From G963665545 sp963665545 (GTDB lineage: Bacteria; Pseudomonadota; Gammaproteobacteria; Xanthomonadales; SZUA-36): 64,000 nt of DNA. The position numbers and the translations under genes were made by a program. The notes under the pieces are model-generated. The model was not told the origin of the DNA. It saw nothing but the letters and a program-made list of their open reading frames with translations, and did not search any database. The stretch spans positions 1,240,001 through 1,304,000 of the forward strand of contig CAXXKZ010000004.1 in the NCBI GenBank assembly GCA_963665545.2, in the 5' to 3' direction. Numbering within the stretch: the first letter of the stretch is position 1; each line of letters starts with the position of its first letter. Shown here one piece after another: positions 35,681 to 44,620 of the stretch.

Positions 35681-36958
35681 TCAGGCGGGCCAGTTCTCGA
35701 GCGTCCGGGTGAATTCGCCAAGAAAGCTGTTGGTCTGATAGCCATCCAGCACCCGATGATCGATGGTCAGGCTGACGTAGCACAACGGGCGGATCTTGAT
35801 CACGTCTTCGCCGTCCACCTGGTCTACCTTGACGCGCTTTTCAATCTTGCCGACACCCAGTATTGCCGATTGGGGCTGGTTGATGATGATCGGCGTGGCC
35901 AGCAGGCTACCCGAAACGCCGTGATTTGAAATGGTAAAAGTACCGTCGCGCACATCGGCAGGCTTGAGCTTGCCAGCACGTGCGCGGACGGTCAAATCGC
36001 TCAGATCGGCGGCAATTTTCGACAAGCTCTTCTCATTGGCGTGCTTTATGACCGGCACGATCAGGCCGGAATCGCCCAGTGCTGTGCCGATGCCGATGTT
36101 CACGTCAGCGAATATTTCCAGGTAGTCATCGTGCCAGCGGCTGTTCACCTGCGGCACCTTGGCGATGGCCGCAACCGAGGCAGCAATGAAGTATGCGGTC
36201 AGGGTCAAAGGCGTACCGCGGGCAGCGAATGCCGCCTTGTTGGCCGCCCGGTGCCGCATGACCGCAGACAAATCGGCTTCGAAAACAGCGGTGACATGGG
36301 GCGCAGTATGCATCAGGCTGCCCACCATGTTGGTGGCAATGCGGCGTCGCATGTTGTCGTGGGGCACTTGCCGGGACTCACCGGGCTTCAGCACCGGGCT
36401 GCTGGCCGCGGTGGAGGCAGCGGTGGAGGCAGCGGTGGAGGCAGCGGTGGAGGCAGAAGTAGCGGTCCGAGTGGTCTGCGGCTCAGCGCCGGTCGCTTGT
36501 TGTCGCTGCAGATACGCCTCAACGTCGGCCAAAGTAATCCGGCCACCGCGCCCAGAGCCCGTCATTGCCCCGGGGTCGAGGCCATGCTTCAACAGACGAT
36601 GACGCACAGCCGGGCTGAGCTGGCTGCGGTTCGGTTCACTGCCGGTGGCAGCTTCTGTATCAGGCAGCGAATCCGGCGGCGCATTTTCCCGCGTCGCTTT
36701 ATCTGAAGTGGGCGCTGCATCTTCTCCTTGCGGTGTGAAGGTGCACAACACATCTCCGGGATTGACCGCATCGCCTGCCTTAATCCTGACCTCGGCAATC
36801 GTGCCGGCGGCCGGTGCAGCGACCTCAACCATCACTTTGTCGGTTTCAATTTCCGCCACGGCCTCGTGTGCGGCCACGCGCTGCCCGGGTGTTTTAAGCC
36901 ACTGCGCGAGCACCGCTTCGGTACCTTCCTGTTGATCGGCTGGAAATACAATGTCCAT
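35681..36958 (-). CDS. 2-oxoacid dehydrogenase E2 (dihydrolipoamide acyltransferase)
   Basis: 425 residues from ATG 36958, preceded by GGCAAGG; the longer reading to 37000 overlaps E1. One lipoyl domain (residues 1-75) has the lipoylated Lys in EIETDKVMVEV. A peripheral-subunit-binding domain follows (SPAVRHRLLKHGLDPGAMTG), then a Thr/Ala-Ser linker encoded by four perfect 12-bp units, then the catalytic acyltransferase domain ending in LTIDHRVLDGYQTNSFL. E2 carries the acyl group from E1 to CoA. Its position 14 bp after the fused E1 and upstream of paaZ suggests a role in making an acyl-CoA for this region. No E3 (lipoamide dehydrogenase) is present here. Confidence 0.93.
   Translation of the reverse strand: MDIVFPADQQEGTEAVLAQWLKTPGQRVAAHEAVAEIETDKVMVEVAAPAAGTIAEVRIKAGDAVNPGDVLCTFTPQGEDAAPTSDKATRENAPPDSLPDTEAATGSEPNRSQLSPAVRHRLLKHGLDPGAMTGSGRGGRITLADVEAYLQRQQATGAEPQTTRTATSASTAASTAASTAASTAASSPVLKPGESRQVPHDNMRRRIATNMVGSLMHTAPHVTAVFEADLSAVMRHRAANKAAFAARGTPLTLTAYFIAASVAAIAKVPQVNSRWHDDYLEIFADVNIGIGTALGDSGLIVPVIKHANEKSLSKIAADLSDLTVRARAGKLKPADVRDGTFTISNHGVSGSLLATPIIINQPQSAILGVGKIEKRVKVDQVDGEDVIKIRPLCYVSLTIDHRVLDGYQTNSFLGEFTRTLENWPA
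36408..36455 (+). repeat. 12-bp tandem array in the E2 linker
   Basis: Four perfect copies of GCGGTGGAGGCA. On the coding strand they give the Ala-Ser-Thr-Ala linker between the E2 binding and catalytic domains. Confidence 0.95.
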
Positions 36959-36972
36959 GACGGTGCCTTGCC

Positions 36973-39093
36973 TCAGAATGCCAGCAGGTCGCGGATGCAT
37001 TCGGCAATTTGATCGACACCGGGCAGCGCAGCATCAAGCAGCAGCGGATTGTGCGGGCTGGGAATATCAGGCATGGCCAGCCGCCGCGGCGGCGCGTCCA
37101 GCTCAAAAAATGCTTCATCCGCGATGACAGCCGAAATCTCGGCGCCAAATCCCGCGGTGATGTTGTCTTCATGCACAATCAGGCAACGATGAGTCCGCCG
37201 CACCGATTCCAGCACCGCCTCGCGGTCCCAGGGGGACAGGGTGCGCAGGTCGATCACATCGATGTCATCGCTCACACTGTCTGCCGCCTGCTCACAACGG
37301 GACACCATTGCGCCCCAACTCACCATCGTCAGGGCGTTGCCCTGTCGCGTGGTATTGGCGCAGCCGAATGGGATGATGAAATCGTCGCCCGGATAGGGGC
37401 GCCGGGCCCAGGCACTGTCCAGCATGGCCCGGTGTTCGAAAAATATGCTTGGGTTGTTGTCGCGCATGGCATAGCGCAACAGGCCGACCGCATCCTGAGC
37501 ATTGGAGGGCATGGCCACCTGCCAGCCGATCGCGTGCACCCACTTCACCTCGTTGCTCTGGCTGTGCCAGGGGTCACCTGCCTTGAAAAATCCGCCCGGC
37601 ATGCGCACGACCATCGGCGCGGCAAAGCGGTTGGCGGTGCGCCAGCGCATGGTGCCGCAATCGTTGAGCTGTTCTTCTGCCGGATCAGCGTACTTGCGAA
37701 ACTGGATTTCGGGCACTGGCATCAACCCGGCTGCGGCCATACCAACAGCCCGGCCGATAATGCCCTCCTCAGACAGGCTGGTGTCAAACACCCGGCCCGC
37801 GCCAAATTTTTCCTGCAGGCCCAAAGTTGCCGCATGAACACCGCCCTTGGGGCCGACGTCTTCGCCAAATACCACAAGTTTCGGGTTGCTGGCCAACTCG
37901 GCATCCAGGGTGCGTCGGATCGCGGTGACCATATTGATGCGCTCGTTCTCGGGCCTGGCTTGCAGGTCACCGCGTGGAAATTCGTGACCCTCCGGCCACA
38001 GACCACCCTGCATTTGCAGTTCCGGGTTGCCGTCGCTGTCCACCTCGCTGAATTGGTAGCGGGTCACGACTGCAGGATCTGGTTGCCTGCGGTCGCGTGC
38101 TTTGTCCAAGGCTTGACGAACGTCTGTTGCAGCGCGCCGGGCGACGGCCTCCCATTCAGTGGCAGTCATATGCCCCTGTTCCACCACGAATTTTTGCAGT
38201 CGGGGCAAGGGATCTCGCTCAATCTCATTGCGAATCACCGCATCGCTCTTGTATTTCTGTGTGTCCTGACCGGAATGGCCGGCCAATCGGGGCACAGTCA
38301 GGCGCACCAGGGCCGGCCCCTGACCCGAGCGCACGTGGTCAATGCCTTGTTCGAGGTATTCGCGCGCCTGGGCGGGGTCACAGCCATCGCCGTCAAGAAT
38401 CAACAGGTTTTTGAAAGCGCGCAGGTTGTCGGCAATGTTTCCGCCCGGTGTTTGCGCTACCGAGGGCACGGATATGCCGTAACCATTATCTTCAATGTAA
38501 AACAGCATGGGCAGCTTGCGGGTTGTCGCGCTGGTCAATGCCGCCCAAAAGCCGCTGGTCGCGACTGAGGCATCACCACCCAGCGCCACGCCAATGGCGC
38601 TGTCAATGCCGTCGTGTCCCAGCACGTCACGTTTGTAGACAATCGACTCGGCCCAGCCGGATATCGGCGTGTATTGCGTACCGACCCCGCCACACATCGG
38701 CAACACGCTGCGCCCGCCACGATTGGGGAGGTTGAAGACCACACCGATGTCACGACCATCACTCAAACCACCCGCCTTCATCATTGGGCCGGCGATCGCG
38801 TCTTCAAGCGGCAGACCCAGCGTGAGCACCAGGGCCCTTGAGCGATAATAGCCGCTGGCCGCGTCGCCCGGATGGTTCAGCAGGCTGCCCAGTATGACCT
38901 GTGCCATGTCATGGCCCCGCGAAGAAAACTGGTAGATGATTTCACGCGCTTTGAGCAGCTCGTTTTCTTCCAGGTCATCGAGCGCCCTGCACAATAAGGT
39001 CAGATAAGCCACCCTGGACCAGTCAAATTCCGTCGCGTTTGCCGCGTCGTGTAAATCATCCGTTCTGATGGGACTCACTGATGCCATGGCCAA
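36973..39093 (-). CDS. Fused E1 alpha/beta of a 2-oxoacid dehydrogenase
   Basis: 706 residues combining both E1 subunits. The alpha half (1-~345) has the thiamine diphosphate motif GGDASVATSGFWAALTSA followed by YIEDNGYGISV. The beta half starts at about residue 375 (NMVTAIRRTLDAELASN) with VFGEDVGPKGGVH and ends FGAEISAVIADEAF. Most bacteria encode these as two genes; a single polypeptide is the less common form. It decarboxylates a 2-oxo acid; branched-chain 2-oxo acids or phenylpyruvate are the best guesses from context. The divergent Lrp/AsnC gene resembles the BkdR-bkd arrangement of pseudomonads. Confidence 0.92.
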   Translation of the reverse strand: MAMASVSPIRTDDLHDAANATEFDWSRVAYLTLLCRALDDLEENELLKAREIIYQFSSRGHDMAQVILGSLLNHPGDAASGYYRSRALVLTLGLPLEDAIAGPMMKAGGLSDGRDIGVVFNLPNRGGRSVLPMCGGVGTQYTPISGWAESIVYKRDVLGHDGIDSAIGVALGGDASVATSGFWAALTSATTRKLPMLFYIEDNGYGISVPSVAQTPGGNIADNLRAFKNLLILDGDGCDPAQAREYLEQGIDHVRSGQGPALVRLTVPRLAGHSGQDTQKYKSDAVIRNEIERDPLPRLQKFVVEQGHMTATEWEAVARRAATDVRQALDKARDRRQPDPAVVTRYQFSEVDSDGNPELQMQGGLWPEGHEFPRGDLQARPENERINMVTAIRRTLDAELASNPKLVVFGEDVGPKGGVHAATLGLQEKFGAGRVFDTSLSEEGIIGRAVGMAAAGLMPVPEIQFRKYADPAEEQLNDCGTMRWRTANRFAAPMVVRMPGGFFKAGDPWHSQSNEVKWVHAIGWQVAMPSNAQDAVGLLRYAMRDNNPSIFFEHRAMLDSAWARRPYPGDDFIIPFGCANTTRQGNALTMVSWGAMVSRCEQAADSVSDDIDVIDLRTLSPWDREAVLESVRRTHRCLIVHEDNITAGFGAEISAVIADEAFFELDAPPRRLAMPDIPSPHNPLLLDAALPGVDQIAECIRDLLAF

Positions 39094-39193
39094 GGGGCTC
39101 CGAGTTGGGGTTGCGTAGACTTGAAATTATATACCTTTTTTGTCGAAATTATCTTTCCTAAAAGCCTTGATAATACATATAATTGGAATATAA

Positions 39194-39223
39194 TTCTCAG
39201 TAATACCACTATAGTTTTGAGAA
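39194..39223. promoter_or_regulatory. Possible Lrp-type operator in the divergent promoter region
   Basis: Inverted TTCTCA (39194-39199) and TGAGAA (39218-39223), 18 bp apart, in the AT-rich gap between the fused E1 and the Lrp/AsnC gene. It ends 6 bp before the lrp-type start codon, consistent with autoregulation. This is inference. Confidence 0.35.
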
Positions 39224-39229
39224 ATTCCT

Positions 39230-39706
39230 ATGGAACTGGATCGACAGGATTTTTCAATCCTCAAAGTGCTGCAGCAGGACGGCAGGATTTCCAACCGAGA
39301 TCTGGCCAAAGCAGTTTCTTTGTCGGCCTCGCCAAGCTGGCGGAGATTGAGGGCACTGGAGAAAAATGGCGTCATCGACCACTATGCAGCCGTGGTACGA
39401 CGCGAAGCGGTGGGGCTGTCGATCATGTGCTTTGCCCACGTGATTCTACACGACCACAACACCGAAACTGTGGACAAGTTCGATCGCGCAATTATGGACG
39501 CGGATCCTGTACTGGAATGTCACGCCACCAGCGGCGAACACGATTACATGCTAAAAATTGTGGCCCCCGATATGGCGGCTTACCAGGATTTCCTGAGTGG
39601 TTGCCTGCTGAGTATGGGTGTGGTCAGAACCGTCAACACCAGCTTCGTTCTGAAACAGCAAAAAAGCACGACCATCCTGCCATTGGACCACATCCAGCCC
39701 GGCTAG
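39230..39706 (+). CDS. Lrp/AsnC-family transcriptional regulator
   Basis: 158 residues. Helix-turn-helix DLAKAVSLSASPSWRRLRALEKNGVI (residues 24-49), then a RAM ligand-binding domain (VLECHATSGEHDYMLKIVAPDM). It is divergent from the fused E1 gene across a 136-bp AT-rich gap, as BkdR is from the branched-chain dehydrogenase operon in Pseudomonas. It probably responds to an amino acid, plausibly Phe or a branched-chain residue (inference). Confidence 0.92.
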   Translation: MELDRQDFSILKVLQQDGRISNRDLAKAVSLSASPSWRRLRALEKNGVIDHYAAVVRREAVGLSIMCFAHVILHDHNTETVDKFDRAIMDADPVLECHATSGEHDYMLKIVAPDMAAYQDFLSGCLLSMGVVRTVNTSFVLKQQKSTTILPLDHIQPG

Positions 39707-39751
39707 GGAGCCGCAGGCGACCCGCTCGAGACGCGTCACTGTGGCACTATT

Positions 39752-40765
39752 TCAGATCGGCCTGCGGCCCATCACCACTTTGGTCATGCCGGCAATGAGT
39801 TCCCGGCATGCCATGTCGGCAAAACCCGAATCAGCCAGCAGCGCAATCAGCCAGCCTGGCGTCACGGAACGTGCCGCCGGCGTGAAGGCCATGTGTTGAA
39901 GCTGCCACAGTGCAGCCAGGCTGGGCCCCTGGCGATCATCATCGACCATGAAATCGTGCACAATGTACTGGCCGCCGGCGTTCAAGACCCGGTATGCATG
40001 TTCGACCAGATCAGGCAGTTGATCCCCGGGCACACCGCTGAACAGGTAGGACATCAAGACCGCGTCCTGGTGATCCGGCCAGTCACAGAGCAAAGCATCA
40101 CCGGCGACGAATTTGATCCGGGCAGAAAGGCTTGCCCGATCCACGTAGGCGCGGCCGAGCGCCACGACGTTGGGGAAGTCAATCACAGTGACGTTTAATT
40201 GCGGCCATGCCTGGCACAGCTCGATGGCGAAGGCGCCCGTGCCGCCGGCCACGTCGAGCAGGTGGTTCACGCCCTTGAAATCCACCTGCTTTGCCAGGCT
40301 GCGCCCCGGTCCCAAGGACCCTGAGTGCTGGGCCTCGCTGTATATCCTGGCTTCGTCCGGATCGGCCATCCAGGTTGCATAGGAGTCAATTGCGCCGGCT
40401 TCGACATCGCCCTGGATGACGTTCTCGAGGTTGGCCATGAAACGGAACATTTGCCGATCAATCTGATAGCGCAGGTAATCACCAAAATCATATTTGGCGC
40501 CTGTGACCAGGAATGCCTCAGCCCCGGGAGAATTTCCAAATCGATCGCCCTCTTTGACCAGCAGGCCAATGCTGGTCAGCGCTGTCATCAAAATCATCAG
40601 GCGATTTTCTGGAATGCCCGAACCGCGGGCAACTTCGGCGGCCGGCGCTGGCCCTTTTGCCAGCACCGTAAACAGGTCAATGTGTAGCGCTGCGAACAAT
40701 GCTTTTGAGCCCATATAGCCAAATGCGATCTCCGAAACCTGTAGCGCATCCTTGACGATGGTCAT
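39752..40765 (-). CDS. SAM-dependent O-methyltransferase (acetylserotonin OMT-like)
   Basis: 337 residues. An N-terminal dimerisation/winged-helix domain (SKALFAALHIDLFTVLAKGP, VARGSGIPENRLMILMTALT) precedes a class I methyltransferase with SAM motif LLDVAGGTGAFAIELC near 170-185 and VIDFPNVVALG. This is the plant COMT/ASMT-type family that methylates phenolic or small aromatic hydroxyls, also found in polyketide clusters. Its start overlaps the stop of the M20 peptidase gene by 4 bp, so they are co-translated. The substrate is unknown. Confidence 0.85.
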   Translation of the reverse strand: MTIVKDALQVSEIAFGYMGSKALFAALHIDLFTVLAKGPAPAAEVARGSGIPENRLMILMTALTSIGLLVKEGDRFGNSPGAEAFLVTGAKYDFGDYLRYQIDRQMFRFMANLENVIQGDVEAGAIDSYATWMADPDEARIYSEAQHSGSLGPGRSLAKQVDFKGVNHLLDVAGGTGAFAIELCQAWPQLNVTVIDFPNVVALGRAYVDRASLSARIKFVAGDALLCDWPDHQDAVLMSYLFSGVPGDQLPDLVEHAYRVLNAGGQYIVHDFMVDDDRQGPSLAALWQLQHMAFTPAARSVTPGWLIALLADSGFADMACRELIAGMTKVVMGRRPI

Positions 40766-42099
40766 GAGTTTTCCCGGCTGAGCCGGTAGATTAATATCGC
40801 GGCCCGTTTAATAGCCAAGGCCAGCGAGTCGAGGTCGAGCCGCTCATTTGGCGTATGGCCATCTTCGCCATAGGCACCCAAACCCGCCAGCCCATCGACA
40901 TAGGGCGCAACGAAGGAAATGTCAGCCGCGCCCCTGCGCGACGGATCGAGCGCGGGCATGGCATCGCCGCCCAACTCGATGTTGATCGAAGACAGCATGC
41001 CCTGTAAGGCAATATTTCCCGCCGTTGGCGCCATGGGCGGGTAGCCTTCGGTGAACTCAATGCTCGCCGAAGTGTGCGGCAGATGCGCCGAGACGACGGC
41101 TCGCATGGCGTCCTGGGCGCGTTGCAATTGCTGGGGCGAAAGGGTTCGAATACCACCGTGGACGACCGCGCGGTTGGGCACCACATTGGTCTTCCCAAAT
41201 GCGCTGCCCCGGGTGTTTTCAACATCGTATTCGACGCTGGTCCCGCCCAGAATCGAACCCGCGTTGAACGTCAGGTACTGCTCTGAGCGTACCTCCCGGT
41301 AAAATTCGGTCAGGATTCTTGCTGCCTCGAAAATGGCGCCTGCACCCGTGTCCTCGGTGAATATGCCGGACGAATGCGCCTGTTTTCCCTCGACCTGCAG
41401 CAACCATTCGCTGGCACCCCGCCGCGACACGGTCGCCCAGTTGGCCTCATCATCACGCATGGCCGATTCGAAACCCAGGGCGATATCTGCCCACTTTCCC
41501 TGCTCAATCAAATCGCTGCGGGTGCGTGCCAACGGCGACCCGGGGCTCTCTTCGTCACCGGTGTAATAGAGCACCAGTTGTGCATCCGCCAGCGCACCCA
41601 CTTGTCTGAGCGCCTTGACCGCGTACAACATCACCACGTCACCGGCCTTCATATCTTCCACGCCCGGGCCATGCAGCCAGTTGCCCTCGCGGCGAACCTG
41701 TTGGAAGGCATCATCCGCTTCAAAGACTGTGTCCAGGTGCCCGATCATCAGGATTTTCTTACCCCTGCTGCCCATTTGGCGGGCGACCAAATGGCCGGCG
41801 CGCTGCATGTTCTCAGGCAGTGCCAGCCAATGCGTCTTCAGACCAAGCGCTTTCAATTCGGCTTCGAGTATCGCACCAACCGCCAGCACCCCTTGGCGGT
41901 TCAGGGTACCGCTGTTGATATTGGCCAGTTCCACGATCAAAGATTCGGCGCCCGCGGTGTTCTCTTCAATCCAACGCACCATCGCGGACTCTTCCTCGTT
42001 CAAAGAACCGGCGCAGGCGTCTTCTATTTGCAATGACAGGACCAGCACGGCTATCAGGCTGGCTGAGGCCAGGTAAACCATGCGATGCAGGTGTATCAA
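40762..42099 (-). CDS. Exported M20-family metallopeptidase (carboxypeptidase G2-like)
   Basis: 445 residues with a signal peptide (residues 1-30, LASASLIAVLVLSLQIEDACAG). Zinc ligands typical of M20 enzymes can be seen: the His and Asp of MIGHLDTVFE, the Asp of GVEDMKAG and Glu-Glu of YYTGDEESPGS. The dimerisation domain follows (SEWLLQVEGKQAHSSG). M20 peptidases of this type cleave terminal amino acids from small peptides or acyl-amino acids. It is translationally coupled to the O-methyltransferase, an unusual pair suggesting a shared small-molecule pathway (inference). Confidence 0.88.
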   Translation of the reverse strand: MIHLHRMVYLASASLIAVLVLSLQIEDACAGSLNEEESAMVRWIEENTAGAESLIVELANINSGTLNRQGVLAVGAILEAELKALGLKTHWLALPENMQRAGHLVARQMGSRGKKILMIGHLDTVFEADDAFQQVRREGNWLHGPGVEDMKAGDVVMLYAVKALRQVGALADAQLVLYYTGDEESPGSPLARTRSDLIEQGKWADIALGFESAMRDDEANWATVSRRGASEWLLQVEGKQAHSSGIFTEDTGAGAIFEAARILTEFYREVRSEQYLTFNAGSILGGTSVEYDVENTRGSAFGKTNVVPNRAVVHGGIRTLSPQQLQRAQDAMRAVVSAHLPHTSASIEFTEGYPPMAPTAGNIALQGMLSSINIELGGDAMPALDPSRRGAADISFVAPYVDGLAGLGAYGEDGHTPNERLDLDSLALAIKRAAILIYRLSRENS

Positions 42100-42211
42100 A
42101 TTCAGGTCTCCCGAGGCTCAGGCAAATGTTGGTGCAGACTGGCCAGTCTTTCCACCGCGCGGCGGAAAGTCAAGTCTAACCGGGTTCGTACCGCTTCAAC
42201 CGGGCCGCGTT

Positions 42212-43204
42212 TCAATCCGCGCTGGGCCGGGTGCTGCGCCTGCCCCATTTCTCCGCCAGCCTGGGCGCCCTGCCGCTTACGCTCCAGGGACAGGCGGCGA
42301 TACAAATAGCGCAGCCATAGGTCTCATTGAAGTAGGGGATGCATTTGTCGAAATCGACAAACCACTTCTTCTCGCCCCTGACCCAATCCTTGACTTCGGA
42401 TATGGCGTCGGGAGGACAGGCATCCACACACACCCGGCAGCGCGTGCAAAAGTCATCAGCGCCAAAGTGGTCCGGTTCATCTGCGACCAGCGGCAGCTCG
42501 ATTGTAACCGCTGCCAGGCGGAGCGACGAGCCGAATTGCCGGTTGATAATCGACCCGTGTTTGCCCAACTCACCGAAACCGCAGGCCAAAGCCGCCGGAA
42601 TGAGCAGGACACGGCCGGCCTGAGGGCCCTTGTGGGGAGTGGACGGGTAGCCACGAGCATGGATCCAGTTACTCAGGGCCTTGGCGGCACGTGCGCCACG
42701 GTTGTACTGGATCAGTACCTCGTGGGCAGCCGGCTCTGCCGGGGCCTCGGACAAGGCGTCATAATCCATGGCCACACCCAGAACGACAATCCATTCCTCC
42801 AGGATCGGGTCGCTGCCCTCAAAGGTCCACAGCGGGTCATAGCGAACGATTCCGACGAGATCGGCCTCATGGGCCAGTGCGAATGCCTTGAGCGCCGCCG
42901 CGGTCTTTTGTGGTGGCGCCTGAGTTTTCTCGGCAGCAACCGGATTGAGGGCCTCGGGACCCCGGCCCCATTCACCTTCTCCACGGATCGTGGCACCGAG
43001 CAGCGGGTGTGAATAGAACTTTCTGCCGATATAGGCCTGTAATTCCGAATGAATCAGTTCTTCCGGCCGCCCCCAAAAAATCTTGGTCGGGGGACGCTTG
43101 CCCCTCTCGCCCACACCATTGACCGCGTTGCCGCTAATAGCAGGAAACAGACCGAGTTGTTCGGCCGACGGCGCATAGAGCTGTGTTCGTTTCCGGCTTT
43201 TCAT
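42212..43204 (-). CDS. Reductive-dehalogenase-like protein with two 4Fe-4S clusters
   Basis: 330 residues. The C-terminal part has FCTRCRVCVDACPPDAI and then a second cluster ending CAICIAACPW, the double ferredoxin pattern of RdhA and QueG proteins. Upstream, HEVLIQYNRGARAAKALSNW and ALACGFGELGKHGSIINRQF match the corrinoid-binding core of reductive dehalogenases better than QueG, which has different residues around its GWxGK. It is shorter than known RdhA enzymes and lacks a Tat signal and a respiratory membrane partner. Likely role: a cytoplasmic, cobalamin-dependent reductive step on an aromatic or related compound. Function is inferred only. Confidence 0.75.
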   Translation of the reverse strand: MKSRKRTQLYAPSAEQLGLFPAISGNAVNGVGERGKRPPTKIFWGRPEELIHSELQAYIGRKFYSHPLLGATIRGEGEWGRGPEALNPVAAEKTQAPPQKTAAALKAFALAHEADLVGIVRYDPLWTFEGSDPILEEWIVVLGVAMDYDALSEAPAEPAAHEVLIQYNRGARAAKALSNWIHARGYPSTPHKGPQAGRVLLIPAALACGFGELGKHGSIINRQFGSSLRLAAVTIELPLVADEPDHFGADDFCTRCRVCVDACPPDAISEVKDWVRGEKKWFVDFDKCIPYFNETYGCAICIAACPWSVSGRAPRLAEKWGRRSTRPSAD

Positions 43205-43225
43205 AGCTGCCTCTTGGGCCTTGAC

Positions 43226-43594
43226 TCAACAGTCGCCAGCCGCGGCTCGCGCCACCCGGTTTTTTTCTGCTTGCAGTTCTTCCTCAAGCGCGTTCTCATG
43301 CAACTCAGGCACCATCTGGCGGAATCGCCGGATGATGACAGATTCGAACACCCCAGATCGGTTATAAGGTTCGTTCTCCATGAACGCCAGCGCGGCAGCC
43401 CGGTCAGGCAACTTCAGGCAAAAAATGCTGCCATCTGAAACCGTGTCTTCATCATTGCGCAGAGGTCCGCCAAAAACCGTAATGTCCTTCACTGCAATCA
43501 TGTACTCGATATGGCTGGGTCTATGGTCTAGTCGGACCTGCTGCATGCCGGGCGCGTCGAAGCAAAGGAATAGGTATCGAGCCTCATCTTTCAT
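43226..43594 (-). CDS. YCII-related (YciI-like) protein
   Basis: 122 residues. The YCII fold appears as YLFLCFDAPGM ... HIEYMIAVKDITVFGGPLRND ... GSIFCLKLPDRAAALAFMEN, with the conserved acidic/His positions. The family has ferredoxin-like folds related to muconolactone isomerases; its exact reactions are usually unknown. It lies 21 bp upstream of the RdhA-like gene and 5 bp after the hydrolase gene, so it belongs to their operon. Confidence 0.82.
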   Translation of the reverse strand: MKDEARYLFLCFDAPGMQQVRLDHRPSHIEYMIAVKDITVFGGPLRNDEDTVSDGSIFCLKLPDRAAALAFMENEPYNRSGVFESVIIRRFRQMVPELHENALEEELQAEKNRVARAAAGDC

Positions 43595-43599
43595 CGGGA

Positions 43600-44607
43600 T
43601 TACCTTTTAGTTCGGGGCGAATGGCGCAAGAGAAAGTCAACTAGGCCGGGGTATACGTCTTCCGGGCGGGTGATCACGATCCAGTGGTCTGCACCTTCTA
43701 CCCGCTGGAATTCAGATCCAGGGATCGCCTCGGCCAGGGCTTTTGCTTTTTCGAAGGGCGCGTTGTTGTCATCATCGCCGTGAACGAAAAATGTCGGGAT
43801 GCGAATGGTGTGCGCCTGGCTTTGATCGAGGTTCCTGAATTGAGAGACATCCAGCCGCAGGCCTCTTTCGCGGCGCAGAGGGTAGCCGGTCCACAACATC
43901 TGACTAAAACGATCCAGTTTTTCAGCATCGTTCAATACCCGTCTGCGAGCGTCGTCATTAATCATTCCCATGTCTTCACCCAGCAACAGCCTGGCTGGAA
44001 ATTGGCGATTGAGACTGAGCATTGCCCAGCCGACAAAACCTTCGCCCAAAAGCGAAAGTATCAGGCGTTGCGAAACGGTCGGCGGCGGCGCAGGCGCACC
44101 ATCCCCCGGTGTTAGACCGCCAGCCAAACCAAACAAATGCGCGACGGCCCACAAACGCTCCGGATACCGCATGGCCATCGATATCGCAGCCGGTGCGCCG
44201 CCTGAACCACCTATGACGGCCACCTTGTCAATTTCAAACAGATCCAACAGCGCCACGTATGCATCCACTTGATCATTCAGGGTAAGTCCCGTTTCACGGG
44301 GTGTGCGCAGGTAACCGGGCCGGGATACAGCAATGACCGAAAAACCGGCCGGCACCAGATGCTCAGCAAGAAATAAACCTTGTTCGTAGCTGCCTGGTGT
44401 TCCATGCAACACCAGCAGTACCGGTCCGGTGCCGACACGCGCATACTCAATGGCGCCAAGGCTGGTTTGGGCAATCTTGCTGCCTGCTTCAAGCGCGCCG
44501 AAGTAATTGCCTTTCCATACGTTAAATGCAATCAACAGGACAAGATAAAGCACAAGCACCAGGCCGATCAGCCCGATCAGCAGCCGTTTTGTCCACTTCA
44601 TGACCAC
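43600..44607 (-). CDS. Membrane-anchored alpha/beta hydrolase
   Basis: 335 residues. A single N-terminal helix (residues 8-28, LLIGLIGLVLVLYLVLLIAF) anchors the protein, probably with the catalytic domain outside the cytoplasm. Oxyanion-side LVLHGTPGSYEQ, nucleophile in VIGGSGGAPAA, acid region FFVHGDDDNNAPF and His in VEGADHWIV complete the triad. It follows the MarR gene by 13 bp. Hydrolysis of an ester or lactone within this catabolic-looking group is plausible. Confidence 0.88.
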   Translation of the reverse strand: MVMKWTKRLLIGLIGLVLVLYLVLLIAFNVWKGNYFGALEAGSKIAQTSLGAIEYARVGTGPVLLVLHGTPGSYEQGLFLAEHLVPAGFSVIAVSRPGYLRTPRETGLTLNDQVDAYVALLDLFEIDKVAVIGGSGGAPAAISMAMRYPERLWAVAHLFGLAGGLTPGDGAPAPPPTVSQRLILSLLGEGFVGWAMLSLNRQFPARLLLGEDMGMINDDARRRVLNDAEKLDRFSQMLWTGYPLRRERGLRLDVSQFRNLDQSQAHTIRIPTFFVHGDDDNNAPFEKAKALAEAIPGSEFQRVEGADHWIVITRPEDVYPGLVDFLLRHSPRTKR

Positions 44608-44620
44608 CCAGCCGTTCTCC

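Noticed and set aside
36041..36706. A plus-strand frame with a Gly-Gly-Gly-Ser run, antisense to E2
   Set aside because: The run is the complement of the E2 linker repeat, so it is not independent evidence for a gene.
37009..38568. A 519-codon open frame antisense to the fused E1 gene
   Set aside because: It mirrors the high-GC third-position pattern of the strong E1 gene, has no ribosome site or recognisable domain, and the sense protein has all family motifs.
42212..43204. Epoxyqueuosine reductase QueG as the identity of the Fe-S protein
   Set aside because: The core residues (GFGELGKHGSIINRQFG) follow the RdhA pattern and the gene sits in a catabolic-type operon; QueG is not fully excluded.
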